Below, piece by piece: positions 1 to 8,190 of a DNA stretch of 32,063 nucleotides (its first letter is position 1; each line of letters starts with the position of its first letter). A program made the position numbers and the translations under genes. The DNA comes from JBBROS01 sp043748985 (GTDB lineage: Bacteria; Pseudomonadota; Alphaproteobacteria; Acetobacterales; Acetobacteraceae), in the NCBI GenBank assembly GCA_043748985.1, contig JAYVEG010000152.1, positions 1 to 32,063 on the forward strand, in the 5' to 3' direction. Below the pieces are notes generated by a model, which made no database searches, was not told the DNA's origin, and worked only from the letters and a program-made list of their open reading frames with translations.

Positions 1-1458
1 AGTGCCGCCGAGAGCTTCATCGGCCGCAAGCTGCAGGAGCTTGTCGCACCGACCGACCATGACGCCCTAACCGAAGGCCTCCTGCTGCTGCGAGAACGCG
101 GGCGGCTGTTCCCCATCACCATCCGCCTTGCCAACGCCGCACGCACCTCGCTCGCCCTCAGCGGCCTCATGCTCCCCGCCAACGGCCGCGCGCCGAGCCT
201 CTGCCTGACCTTTGCCCCGCTCCCCAGCCCGCCGGGCCACGCCATCGGCACCGCACCCGGCCTGGTCCGCGCCGCCGAAGCGCGCCTGCGCAGCGGTCAG
301 CGCAGCGACCTGCAACTGCTCGAGGTCAGCGGCTCACAGACGCTCGACCGCGACGCCATCGGTTCCGCCCTCCAAATCCTCGCCCCCAACGTCCTCACCG
401 GAGAGATCGCGCCCGGCCGCTTCGGCCTGCTCAGCACCAGCGAGATTTCGGCCGCCGAAATCCTCGGCGTCGCCAAAACGCTCGAGGACGCGTTGCGGGC
501 CAAGGGCCTCCCCGTCCAGGTCGCCTCATGCGAGCTCACCTTGTCGATGGAGGGCCTGTCCGCCAACCAGGCCGCCCGCGCACTGCGCCATGCCCTCGCC
601 AGCTTCGCGCGCGGTGGCGGCCAGGGCCTGGCCGCCGCCGGATTCACTGCCGGCCTCTCCGGCTATCTGCAAAGGGCCAGCGCCCATGTCGGCGCGCTCC
701 GCCGGGCCATCCGCGCCGGCCAGTTCGACATGACGTTCCAGCCCATCGTCGCCCTCGCCGATCGCCGCCTCCACCATTATGAGGCGCTGATCCGTCCCCA
801 GCCCATCCCCGAATGCAGTCTCACCAGCCCGCAGGAGTTCATCCTCCTCGTCGAAACGCTGGGCCTGGCCGACGAGGTCGATCGTGTCGTCGCGCAAAAA
901 TCCTGCGACGCCGCGAAATCCTCGGGCGCCGCCATCGCCTTCAACATCTCCGCGCAATCCGCGGAAAATCCGGTTTTCCGAAAACAGCTCGTCACGTCGC
1001 TTGAAATCCACCCCGCCGTTCAGGCCGGCCTCGTCTCGATCGAGCTCACCGAAACCGCAGATATCGAGGACATCGAAGAAACCGTCCGAACCATCGCAGC
1101 ACTGCGCAACCTGGGGATCACCTTCTGCATGGATGATTTCGGCGCCGGCAGCGCCGACGTGCGGCTGCTCCGCACCCTCGGCGCCGACATCGTCAAGCTC
1201 GACGGCTCCTACGTCCCCGGCGTCACACACGCCGGCCGCGAGCGTGCCTTCGTCGCCGGCTTGATCGACATCGCCCACGCCGCTGGCGCCACCGTCGTCG
1301 CCGAACGCGTCGAGACCCAGGACGAAGCCGATACCCTTAAGGCCCTCGGCGCCGAATACGGCCAAGGCTGGCTGTTCGGCCGCCCCGGCCCGCTGCCCGC
1401 CACCCCAGCCCCCACGGCCGCCGCACGCCGCCGCGGCGCCCAGGAAAGCTGGGGCTGA
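1..1458 (+). CDS. PAS-like/EAL cyclic-di-GMP phosphodiesterase, 5' partial
   Basis: The frame is open from base 1, so the gene starts outside the window; 485 residues are visible. EAL domains hydrolyse cyclic di-GMP to pGpG in the cytoplasm and so lower this second messenger, which controls motility and biofilm. The EAL domain occupies about residues 240-475. All expected metal and catalytic residues can be read: the EAL motif in YEALIRP (E261), N315 in FNIS, E348 in ELTET, D378 and D379 in DDFGAGS, K399 in VKLDG, E435 in AERVE and Q455 in YGQGW. Activity is therefore likely. The first 80 or so residues resemble the end of a PAS sensor domain (weak call). No GGDEF domain is seen in the visible part, but one could lie upstream. 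The tail is rich in Ala and Pro. Confidence 0.93.
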   Translation, partial: SAAESFIGRKLQELVAPTDHDALTEGLLLLRERGRLFPITIRLANAARTSLALSGLMLPANGRAPSLCLTFAPLPSPPGHAIGTAPGLVRAAEARLRSGQRSDLQLLEVSGSQTLDRDAIGSALQILAPNVLTGEIAPGRFGLLSTSEISAAEILGVAKTLEDALRAKGLPVQVASCELTLSMEGLSANQAARALRHALASFARGGGQGLAAAGFTAGLSGYLQRASAHVGALRRAIRAGQFDMTFQPIVALADRRLHHYEALIRPQPIPECSLTSPQEFILLVETLGLADEVDRVVAQKSCDAAKSSGAAIAFNISAQSAENPVFRKQLVTSLEIHPAVQAGLVSIELTETADIEDIEETVRTIAALRNLGITFCMDDFGAGSADVRLLRTLGADIVKLDGSYVPGVTHAGRERAFVAGLIDIAHAAGATVVAERVETQDEADTLKALGAEYGQGWLFGRPGPLPATPAPTAAARRRGAQESWG

Positions 1459-1475
1459 GCAACCCCGAAGAACCG

Positions 1476-1574
1476 CCATCCTCGTGCTTGTCCCAAGGAT
1501 CCACGCCTTGCCACCCTCACCAGCCGATGATCGCCGCGGCAACCCTCGACCCAAGACAAGATCCTGACCATTCC
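1476..1574. repeat. Degenerate dispersed repeat candidate in the intergenic region
   Basis: The 187-base gap after the EAL gene contains CTTGTCCCAAGGATCCACG near 1487-1505 and, in opposite orientation, GACCCAAGACAAGATCC near 1549-1565. The two share a CTTGTC/GACAAG core about 60 bases apart, as in a decayed inverted repeat. I recall similar GTCCC-GGATC intergenic sequences in alphaproteobacteria, but I cannot search for them here. No gene is supported in 1459-1645. Confidence 0.3.
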
Positions 1575-1645
1575 CCATGCGCGACCCATCAAGCCCGTGT
1601 ATATCAAAGCACTCGTCCGCTTCATCCTCGCCGTCGGAGCCGCCC

Positions 1646-1870
1646 GTGGCCAATCCAGACTACCAGATCGTCATCGAACCGCGCCCGTCCCGGGATGGCG
1701 GCTTCTATCTGGCACTGGTGCCGGACCTGCCCCGCTGCAGGTCCGACGGTGCCACCCGCAAAAAGGCAGCCCACAACGTCGTCGACGCCAGCGAGGCCTG
1801 GATCGAGGAAGCCGCCTTTATCGGTCGCTCCATCCCGGCCGCTGCCCGCCACCTGGTCCCCGCCCAATGA
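1646..1870 (+). CDS. Orphan HicB-like (type II antitoxin fold) protein
   Basis: This 74-residue protein matches the HicB antitoxin core fold: YQIVIEP, then GGFYLALVPDLPRCRSDG, then N-DA-WIE and a closing GRSIP motif. HicB normally neutralises the HicA mRNA interferase, and many HicB proteins also repress their own promoter. No C-terminal HTH or ribbon-helix-helix DNA-binding tail is present and no HicA is visible on either side. I chose the GTG at 1646 because GGAG at 1636-1639 sits six bases upstream; an in-frame ATG at 1577 would add a Ser/Pro-rich stretch that does not look like this family. The stop overlaps the next start (ATGA), so it is translationally coupled to the amidohydrolase. 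Solitary HicB-like proteins are common, and a toxin-antitoxin role is not implied. Confidence 0.8.
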   Translation: MANPDYQIVIEPRPSRDGGFYLALVPDLPRCRSDGATRKKAAHNVVDASEAWIEEAAFIGRSIPAAARHLVPAQ

Positions 1871-3294
1871 CCGACGCCCTCCCGAACACTCCCCGCATCT
1901 GGCAGATGGTCGATCACCATCAGGACGACCTCATCGCCCTCTCCGACCGCATCTGGACCATGCCGGAACTCAACTTCCAGGAAACCCGCTCCGCCGCCGA
2001 ACACGCCGCCATGCTCCGCGACAAGGGCTTCCGCGTCACCGAAGGCGTCGCCGGCATCCCAACAGCCGTCATCGGCGAAGCAGGGCAGGGGGGTCCCGTC
2101 ATCGCAATCCTCGGCGAATACGACGCGCTCCCCGGCCTCAGCAACGAACCCGGCGTCGCCGAGCACCGCCCGATCCCCGGTCAACACGCCGGCCACGGCT
2201 GCGGCCACAACCTGCTGGGCGCCGGCGCCATCCTCGCCGCCGCCGCCGTGAAGGACTGGCTCGCCGAACAGGGCATCGAGGGCCGCGTTCGCTACTACGG
2301 CTGCCCGGCCGAAGAAGGCGGTGCAGCCAAAACCTTCATGGTCCGCGACGGCGCCTTCGACGACGTCGACATCGCCATCTCCTGGCATCCCGCACCCTTC
2401 GCCGGCGTGAACGAGGCCTACTCGCTCGCCATCCTCCAGGTCGACTACGCCTTCACCGGCCGGGCCAGCCACGCCGCCGCCAGCCCAGAACTCGGCCGCA
2501 GCGCGCTCGATGCCGTCGAACTCATGAACGTCGGCGTCAACTACCTGCGCGAGCACACGCCCGACGACGCCCGCATCCACTACGCCACCCTCGACGCCGG
2601 CGGCATTGCCCCCAACGTCGTCCAGGCCCGCGCCAAATCGCGCTACATCATCCGCGCCGCCGAACTCTCGGACCTAAAGGACCTCGCCGCCCGCGTCGAC
2701 GACATCGCCCGCGGCGCCGCCCTCATGACCCAGTGCAAGGTCGACATCCAGGTCATCAGCGGCATGAGCAACCTGCTCGGCAACACCCCCTTGGAAGAAA
2801 CCCTCCACGCCAACCTCCAGCGCCTCGGCCCACCGCCCTTCGACGCCGAGGACCGCGCCTACGCCGAACGCATCCGCGCCACCATCCGCCCCGACGACAT
2901 CGTCAGCGCCCATCGCCGCTTCGGCATGCCGGTCACCGACGCCCCTCTCGCCGACACAATCGTCCCGCTCGAGGCGCGCGGCGCAAAGATGGTCGGCAGC
3001 ACCGACGTCGGCGACGTCAGCTGGAAGGTCCCAACCGTCCAGGCCCGCGGCGCCACCTATGCCATCGGCACCCCCGGCCACTCCTGGCAACTCACCGCCC
3101 AGGGCCAAAGCCCGCTCGCCCACAAGGGCATGGTCCATGTCGCGAAAGCCATGGCCGGCACCGCCGTCGACCTCCTGCAGAACCCGGCCCTTCTCGCCGC
3201 TGCCCAGGCCGAACACCAGGCTCGCCTGGCCGTCACCCCCTACGAAAGCCCGCTGCCCGAAGGCCTCCAACCCCCCTTCCATATGGCCGACTAA
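1867..3294 (+). CDS. M20-family amidohydrolase, AbgB-like
   Basis: The 475-residue product matches the M20D metallohydrolases of the AbgB type (p-aminobenzoyl-glutamate hydrolase subunit B, usually about 480 residues). These cytoplasmic enzymes cleave amide bonds of N-acyl or N-aroyl amino acids. Readable motifs are GEYDALPGLS, the metal site HGCGHNLLGAGA, the catalytic/metal pair in CPAEEGG, the SWHP block, the dimerisation-domain motif GRASHAAASPELG, GSTDVGDVSW and GTPGHSWQ. The AbgA partner is not visible, so the true substrate could be another acyl-amino acid or dipeptide. The start overlaps the HicB-like stop by four bases. A perfect 9-bp hairpin follows at 3313-3333 and probably ends transcription. 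Confidence 0.9.
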   Translation: MTDALPNTPRIWQMVDHHQDDLIALSDRIWTMPELNFQETRSAAEHAAMLRDKGFRVTEGVAGIPTAVIGEAGQGGPVIAILGEYDALPGLSNEPGVAEHRPIPGQHAGHGCGHNLLGAGAILAAAAVKDWLAEQGIEGRVRYYGCPAEEGGAAKTFMVRDGAFDDVDIAISWHPAPFAGVNEAYSLAILQVDYAFTGRASHAAASPELGRSALDAVELMNVGVNYLREHTPDDARIHYATLDAGGIAPNVVQARAKSRYIIRAAELSDLKDLAARVDDIARGAALMTQCKVDIQVISGMSNLLGNTPLEETLHANLQRLGPPPFDAEDRAYAERIRATIRPDDIVSAHRRFGMPVTDAPLADTIVPLEARGAKMVGSTDVGDVSWKVPTVQARGATYAIGTPGHSWQLTAQGQSPLAHKGMVHVAKAMAGTAVDLLQNPALLAAAQAEHQARLAVTPYESPLPEGLQPPFHMAD

Positions 3295-3312
3295 CCAGAA
3301 CAACGCCTGAAG

Positions 3313-3346
3313 CCCTGTCCCTCGGGGACAGGGTTGGGTAAGGGTC
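3313..3346. repeat. Intergenic hairpin repeat, copy 1 of 7
   Basis: CCCTGTCCC (3313-3321) pairs perfectly with GGGACAGGG (3325-3333) around a TCG loop. The repeat tail TTGGGTAAGGGTC follows. It lies between the converging amidohydrolase and MotB-like genes and could serve as a terminator, although there is no T run. Confidence 0.75.
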
Positions 3347-3382
3347 TCAACACCACCACCCACCCCCCCGAAAAACCCCCGT

Positions 3383-4840
3383 TTACCGGTCCGTCAACCG
3401 GATCTCGATCCGCCGGTTCTTCGCAAACGCCGCCGCGGTGTCGGCGCCATCCAGCGGCTGGAACTCCCCGAACCCCGTCGCCGCCAGCCGGTTCGCAGGT
3501 ACACCCTGCTCCACCAGCAGCTTCACCACATTGATCGCCCGCTGCGACGACAGCTCCCAGTTGCTCGCGAACGCCCCGCTCGTCACCTGCTGCCGGTCCG
3601 CATGCCCATCCACCCGCAACAGCCAGTTGAGGTCGCGCGGGATCTCCCCCGCGATCGACTTCAGCGTCGTCGCCAACTGCCGGATCTGCTCCTGCCCCGC
3701 CGCCGTCAAATCCGCACTGCCCGTCGGAAACAGCACCTCGCTCTGGAACACGAACCGGTCGCCCACCACCTGGATGCCCGGGCGGTTCGCCAACACGTCC
3801 CGCAGCCGCCCGAAGAACTCGCTTCGATACCGCTGCAGCTCCTCGACCTTGGACGCCAGCGCCGTGTTCAGCCGGGCGCCCAGGTTGGCGACCTGCGCAT
3901 CCTTGTCCCGCCCGCCCTTCTCCGCCAGGTCCAACGAGGCGGCCACCTGGCTCATCTGCAGCCGCAACTGCTCCACCTGCTGCGTCAGCAACGCCACCTG
4001 CGCACGGGCGCTGCCGCTCAGCTTCTGCTCGTCCGACAACTGCGCCGCCACGGCCTGGCGCCGCTGCTCCTCCGTCGTGGCCCGGGCGGCGGCGTCGCGG
4101 GCCTGCTTCTCCAACTCGTCGCGCAGCGCCGACAGGGCGCGCAGCTGGTCGTTCAGCCGCGCCACATCGCCCAGCCGTGCCTCGATCGTCTCGCGGTCCA
4201 CCTTAACCGTCCGCGCCAGCTCGACCTGGATCTGCGCCAATTGGTCGCGTGACTGGGCCAACTGCGCCTGCCGCTGCGTCGAAACCGCCGCCTGCGCCGC
4301 AAGCTGCCGCCGCGCATCCGCCAACTGCCCCGCCAACCCCGCCGCCTCCTGCCCGGCCTGGTCGCCACGCCCCGCCGTCTCCGCCACCCGCGCCTGCAAC
4401 TGCTCGTTCCGCGCCGCCGCCGACTGCGACTGCAACGCCGCATCCGCCAGCCGCGCCGACAGCCGGTCCCGCTCGCCTCGCAGAGTATCCCGCTCCGCCT
4501 CCGCCCGCCCGGCCTGGTCCCGCAGCCCCGACAAATCCCGCGACAGCGTCTCCCGCGCCGAGGTCGCCGCCTCCAGATCCCGGTTCAGCCCCGCCACCGA
4601 CAACTGCAGATCCCCGGCCCGGCCCCGCTCCAGCGACAGCATGTCGGTCAGCTCCGCCACCTGCCGGTTCAGCCGATCCAGCGCCCGGTCCCGTCCCGTC
4701 AGCGCGACACTCAGGAACGCCTGCGCCAGCACGAACACCAGCAGCACGAAGATGATGACCATCAGCAGCGTGGACAGCGCGTCCACATAGCCGGGCCACG
4801 GATTTAAGGCGTCTTCCCCTCCGCGCCGGCGCCGCGCCAT
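3383..4840 (-). CDS. MotB-like protein with long coiled coil and C-terminal OmpA domain
   Basis: 485 residues. After a short basic N-terminus and the segment PWPGYVDALSTLLM there is one membrane helix (about residues 20-44). Asp20 is in the position of the proton-carrying Asp of MotB, ExbD and TolR. Residues about 45-320 are an Ala/Gln/Arg/Glu-rich coiled coil. The last 135 residues are an OmpA-like peptidoglycan-binding domain, with FPTGSADLT, RVDGHAD, SSQRAINVV, ATGFGE and NRRIEIRL. It presumably forms an ion-driven stator-like complex with the upstream MotA-like protein and anchors it to the wall. Its start codon directly follows that gene's stop codon with no gap. No flagellar gene is nearby, so flagellar rotation is not implied. 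The coiled coil is much longer than in flagellar MotB. Confidence 0.9.
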   Translation of the reverse strand: MARRRRGGEDALNPWPGYVDALSTLLMVIIFVLLVFVLAQAFLSVALTGRDRALDRLNRQVAELTDMLSLERGRAGDLQLSVAGLNRDLEAATSARETLSRDLSGLRDQAGRAEAERDTLRGERDRLSARLADAALQSQSAAARNEQLQARVAETAGRGDQAGQEAAGLAGQLADARRQLAAQAAVSTQRQAQLAQSRDQLAQIQVELARTVKVDRETIEARLGDVARLNDQLRALSALRDELEKQARDAAARATTEEQRRQAVAAQLSDEQKLSGSARAQVALLTQQVEQLRLQMSQVAASLDLAEKGGRDKDAQVANLGARLNTALASKVEELQRYRSEFFGRLRDVLANRPGIQVVGDRFVFQSEVLFPTGSADLTAAGQEQIRQLATTLKSIAGEIPRDLNWLLRVDGHADRQQVTSGAFASNWELSSQRAINVVKLLVEQGVPANRLAATGFGEFQPLDGADTAAAFAKNRRIEIRLTDR

Positions 4841-5995
4841 CTATCCGGGCGGTCCATCTGCGAACGCCGCGATCGTGCGCGTCAGCACACGGATGTCGTT
4901 CCGCAGCTCCTGCGTGCTCTGCACCCGGCCCTGCTCGTTCTCCGTCAGCATCCGCTGCATATGCAGCTCGATGTTCCGCAGATGCGCCCGTGCCGCCTCG
5001 TCCCCGGATTGCCCACGTGCCTCCCCCAGCCGCTGCAACGCCGGCCCCAACTGCGCCTGCGTCTCTGCAATCCGCAGCATCAGCTGCTGGCTCGACCGCA
5101 TCGTGTCCGACAACGTGCCGATCTTCTCGGTCAACGCCAGGATCGCGTTGTTCGCCTGCTGCCGCCCATCTTCGCCCCGCACCAGGATTGACTGCAGGTT
5201 CTCCATGTTCTCCGCCGTCTGCTCCAGCAGCGCCTGCACATAAACCGGCACCGACGAATCCCCATCGCCCCCCAACGCCCCGGACGACAACCGAGTCAGC
5301 CCGGCCAGCCACTCCTCAAGCTCGTTGAAGAACCGGTTCTGCGCCTGCCCCGCCGTCAGGTCGAGGAACCCCAACACCAGCGCACCCGCCAGCCCGAACA
5401 TGCTGCTGCTGAACGCCGTCCCCATTCCCTTCAGTGGCTTGCCCAGCCCCGACTTCAACTGATCGAACAGCGCGTTCAGGTCGCCCGACCCCACCGACAT
5501 CCCGCCAATCACGTCCGACACCGCGCCCACCGTCAGCAGCAGCCCCCAGAACGTCCCTAGCAGGCCCAGGAAGATCAGCAGCCCTGTCATGTAGCGCGAC
5601 AGCTCGCGCCCCTCGTCCAGCCGGCTCTGCAGCCCGTCCAGCAGGCTCCGCATCGCCGGCGCCGACAGCGTGAACCGATCCTGCCCGTCGCGCCCCTTCG
5701 CCTGCCGCACCGCCAGCATGCTCGCCATCGGCGCCAGCAACCGCGGCGCCGGCAGCGCCGCCAGTTGCGCCCGCTGCTTCTGGAACGTCTCCAGCCAGTG
5801 CACCTCGGGCGTCAGCCGCATCACCTGAACCAGGTTCCAGCCGATGCCGATCAGCAGCACGACGCCGATCAGCAGGTTCAGCAGCGGGTTGCTGGTGAAA
5901 GCGGTGATCAGCGCCGGCGACAGCAACCCCGCCACCACCAGCACCGCCACCAGGAACACCACCATGCGGATGAGGTAGGTGGTGGGCCGGGTCAT
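4841..5995 (-). CDS. MotA/TolQ/ExbB-like proton channel subunit
   Basis: 384 residues. Two N-terminal membrane helices (about residues 8-32 and 36-58) are followed by a cytoplasmic stretch. Two further helices (about residues 140-165 and 200-220) belong to the MotA/TolQ/ExbB domain, recognised by GLLIFLGLLGTFWGLLLTV and GMGTAFSSSMFGLAGA. The last 160 residues are polar and helical. Members of this superfamily conduct protons across the inner membrane with a MotB/ExbD/TolR partner, which here is the next gene. The start overlaps the stop of the OmpA-like gene by four bases (ATGA), and the stop abuts the start of the MotB-like gene, which points to tight co-translation of the three. It could be called ExbB-like or MotA-like; the OmpA-bearing partner favours MotA-like. 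Confidence 0.88.
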   Translation of the reverse strand: MTRPTTYLIRMVVFLVAVLVVAGLLSPALITAFTSNPLLNLLIGVVLLIGIGWNLVQVMRLTPEVHWLETFQKQRAQLAALPAPRLLAPMASMLAVRQAKGRDGQDRFTLSAPAMRSLLDGLQSRLDEGRELSRYMTGLLIFLGLLGTFWGLLLTVGAVSDVIGGMSVGSGDLNALFDQLKSGLGKPLKGMGTAFSSSMFGLAGALVLGFLDLTAGQAQNRFFNELEEWLAGLTRLSSGALGGDGDSSVPVYVQALLEQTAENMENLQSILVRGEDGRQQANNAILALTEKIGTLSDTMRSSQQLMLRIAETQAQLGPALQRLGEARGQSGDEAARAHLRNIELHMQRMLTENEQGRVQSTQELRNDIRVLTRTIAAFADGPPG

Positions 5996-6732
5996 CGGGC
6001 AGGAGCCTGTACAGTAGGGGAGGGGGGACCCGGCATGCCCGGCACCACATCGACCCGGTCGCGGTCGGTGTCGCCGCCGGCCGTGCCCAGCGCCCGGGGA
6101 TAAATTCGAGTCGACGCGATGCCCTCGTTCACCAGCACCGCCCGCGCTGCCAGTGCGCGCGCCAGCGACAGCCGCCGCGCGGTCGAAGGGTCCTCCGCCG
6201 TGCCTGCGGCATAGGCATACACGTTGACCGTGATAGCCTCGTTGGCCCGCACCCGCCGCGCGAGATCACGCAACGCCGCCTCCGTCGTGGGGTTCAGCTC
6301 CTGCCGCATAGGGCCGAAGGTCACGCGCACGCCACCCCCGAATGGCGTGGCCGACCCCGGCGCGTCGGCCGCGACCGGAACCACCGGTGCCGCCTGCGGT
6401 CGCGCCGGTGGCACCGGGGCAGGTGGCGGCAGTGCTGCAATGGCCGGCGGCACGACCGGCAACACCGGCACCGCGGGCTTAGGCGCCACCGCCTGCGGTG
6501 CCGCAGGAACAGTCGGGACCGAGCCGGCAGCAGGCTTCGCCGACGATGGCGTCCGCGTCGCCGGCCTGGTCGGACCAGGGCCGATCCGGGGCGCAGGCCT
6601 CGACGGCTGCGGCAACAAATCGAGCGCACCCGGGTTCACCGTCACCTGCGCCTCGGCGGGCGATGCAGCCAGCAGCCCGACGATCAGAACCGGCAGCAAT
6701 CCCGGCGCCACGACATGCGCCAGCCGCCGCAT
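5992..6732 (-). CDS. Exported OmpA-like protein with Pro-rich linker
   Basis: 246 residues from the ATG at 6732, which shares its A with the stop codon of the upstream phosphatase gene (TGATG). A Sec signal peptide is clear: MRR, a hydrophobic core GLLPVLIVGLLAA and a likely cut after PAEA. A long Pro/Ala-rich linker (about residues 40-140) follows, long enough to span periplasm. The C-terminal 100 residues resemble an OmpA-family fold: RVTFGPMRQELN, INVYAYAAGT and RRLSLARALAARAVLV, then GIASTRIYPRALG. This half is shorter and more diverged than in the MotB-like neighbour. It probably works with the downstream channel pair as an accessory envelope subunit; that role is inferred from the operon only. 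Confidence 0.82.
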   Translation of the reverse strand: MRRLAHVVAPGLLPVLIVGLLAASPAEAQVTVNPGALDLLPQPSRPAPRIGPGPTRPATRTPSSAKPAAGSVPTVPAAPQAVAPKPAVPVLPVVPPAIAALPPPAPVPPARPQAAPVVPVAADAPGSATPFGGGVRVTFGPMRQELNPTTEAALRDLARRVRANEAITVNVYAYAAGTAEDPSTARRLSLARALAARAVLVNEGIASTRIYPRALGTAGGDTDRDRVDVVPGMPGPPSPTVQAPAR

Positions 6733-7583
6733 CAGGCCGCCCGGCCCTCGGCCGCCGACACACCTTGCGCGACGACTTCCAGCAGCATCTTGTGCATGTG
6801 CGGATTGGCCGCCACCACGTCGTTGCCGGCCGTTTCCAGCACCGTGCTCTCCCGCCCCGCCGCGTCCGTCACGAAGCCGCCGGCCTCGCGCACGATCAAA
6901 ATGCCGGCCGCCATGTCCCAGGGCTTCAGCCCCAGCTCCCAATACCCGTCATACCGCCCCGCCGCGACCCAGGCGAGGTCAAGCGCCGCCGCCCCGAACC
7001 GCCGGATGCCCGCCACCTGCGGCATCAGCGTGCCCAGCGTCCGCGCGAACGCCAGCCGGTTCTGCCCGCTGACCGCCGCAAACGGAATCCCCGTCGCAAA
7101 CAAAGCCGTCGAGAACTCGCGCCGCGCCGAAACCCGCAGCCGCTTCTCGTTCAGGAACGCGCCGGAACCCCGCTCCGCCCAAAACATCTCGTCGTGCACC
7201 GGGTTGTAGATCATCCCGGCCGTAACCTCCGTCCCGCCATCCGGCAACCGCCGTTCCAGCGCGATCGAGATGCACCAGTGCGGCACCCCGTGCAGGAAGT
7301 TCGTCGTCCCATCCAGCGGATCGACCACCCACCGCCACGCCCAGCCGTCCCCGCCGGACGCGCCGCTCTCCTCCATCAGGAACGCGTAGCCCGGCCGGGC
7401 CTTCGTCAACTCCTCGCGCAGCGTCGCCTCGGCCCGCAAATCCGCCTGGCTCACGAAGTCCGAAGGCCCCTTGATGCTGACCTGAAGCTGCTCGACCTCG
7501 TTGAAATCCCGTAGCAAACGCTTCGACGCCTTCTGCGCCGCGTTCTGCATCACCGTCATGTGCGGCGAAAGACGGAGGGCCAT
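6732..7583 (-). CDS. Inositol monophosphatase family protein (SuhB-like)
   Basis: 283 residues, close to the family norm of about 265. Members are Mg-dependent, Li-sensitive phosphatases acting on inositol phosphates, fructose bisphosphate, PAP or histidinol phosphate. The metal-site residues are present: E71/E72 in MEES, D88 and D91 in DPLDGTTNF, and D223 in KPWDMAAG. The substrate cannot be read from sequence; SuhB-type inositol-1-phosphatase is the likeliest label, and a histidinol-phosphatase role is possible. The first ATG is favoured because AAGGG lies eight bases upstream, inside the end of efp, and the gap to efp is only four bases. It is the first gene of the run that continues into the OmpA-like and channel genes. 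Confidence 0.88.
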   Translation of the reverse strand: MALRLSPHMTVMQNAAQKASKRLLRDFNEVEQLQVSIKGPSDFVSQADLRAEATLREELTKARPGYAFLMEESGASGGDGWAWRWVVDPLDGTTNFLHGVPHWCISIALERRLPDGGTEVTAGMIYNPVHDEMFWAERGSGAFLNEKRLRVSARREFSTALFATGIPFAAVSGQNRLAFARTLGTLMPQVAGIRRFGAAALDLAWVAAGRYDGYWELGLKPWDMAAGILIVREAGGFVTDAAGRESTVLETAGNDVVAANPHMHKMLLEVVAQGVSAAEGRAA

Positions 7584-7587
7584 CCGC

Positions 7588-8154
7588 TCAGCCCTTCGCC
7601 CGCTCCACGTAGCTGCCGTCCTCGGTCCGCACCACGATCCGCTCGCCGGCCTCCACGAAGGGCGGCACCTGGGTCTTCACCCCGTTCGACAGCATGGCAG
7701 GCTTGTAGCTGCTGGTCGCCGTCTGCCCCTTCACCACCGGGTCCGCCTCGGTGACTTCCAGCACTACGGTCGACGGCAGCCGCACGGCCACAGGCTCGTT
7801 CTCCACCATGTCGACCGTGACCGTCATGTTGTCCTGCAGGAAGGGCAGCAGATCGCCGAACAAATCGGTTAGGATCATCGTCTGCTCGAACGTTTGGGGG
7901 TCCATCAGCACGATGTTGTCCCCGTCCGTGTAGGAATACTGGAAGTCCGCTTCCGACGTCTGCAGCCGCTCGACCGTATCCGCCGTCCGCCACCGCTCGT
8001 TCGTCTTGTTGCCGGTCCTCAGGTTGCGCATCTCGACCTGGATGAACGCCCCGCCCTTGCCCGGCGTGATGATCTGCTGCTTCAGCACCGTCCAACGGTT
8101 GCCGTCGTGGTCCAGCACCTGACCGGCGCGAATGAGGTTGGCCTGCTGCTTCAT
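7588..8154 (-). CDS. efp: Translation elongation factor P
   Basis: 188 residues, the normal length for EF-P, which relieves ribosomes stalled at polyproline stretches. The three-domain beta-barrel sequence is complete. The modifiable lysine is K33 in the loop TPGKGGAF, equivalent to K34 of E. coli. The conserved C-terminal block reads YKPAMLSNGVKTQVPPF, then GERIVVRTEDGSY. The epmB-like gene just upstream suggests beta-lysylation of K33; EpmA, needed for attachment, is not in the window. The 36-base gap upstream has no obvious Shine-Dalgarno sequence but does contain an inverted repeat. Several proteins encoded here, such as the OmpA-like and TonB-like ones, carry Pro runs of the kind EF-P helps translate. 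Confidence 0.97.
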   Translation of the reverse strand: MKQQANLIRAGQVLDHDGNRWTVLKQQIITPGKGGAFIQVEMRNLRTGNKTNERWRTADTVERLQTSEADFQYSYTDGDNIVLMDPQTFEQTMILTDLFGDLLPFLQDNMTVTVDMVENEPVAVRLPSTVVLEVTEADPVVKGQTATSSYKPAMLSNGVKTQVPPFVEAGERIVVRTEDGSYVERAKG

Positions 8155-8160
8155 GGAAAG

Positions 8161-8189
8161 AACCCGGAACTGAGAAAGAGTGCCGGGTT
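8161..8189 (-). promoter_or_regulatory. Inverted repeat in front of efp
   Basis: AACCCGG (8161-8167) and CCGGGTT (8183-8189) are perfect 7-bp arms around a 15-base loop. They fill the gap between the epmB-like stop and the efp start. Folded in mRNA, the hairpin would end about six bases before the efp start codon, so it may influence efp initiation or mRNA processing. Confidence 0.45.
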
Positions 8190-8190
8190 T

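Noticed and set aside
1488..3341. Long plus-strand frame in another phase across the amidohydrolase gene
   Set aside because: Its product is almost wholly Arg/Pro/His, the mark of an out-of-phase reading of GC-rich coding DNA; the M20 enzyme explains the region.
3383..5995. Zorya-type anti-phage system (ZorA/ZorB)
   Set aside because: The MotA/MotB-like pair invites the idea, but no ZorC, ZorD or ZorE helicase/nuclease gene is present and the neighbours are housekeeping genes.
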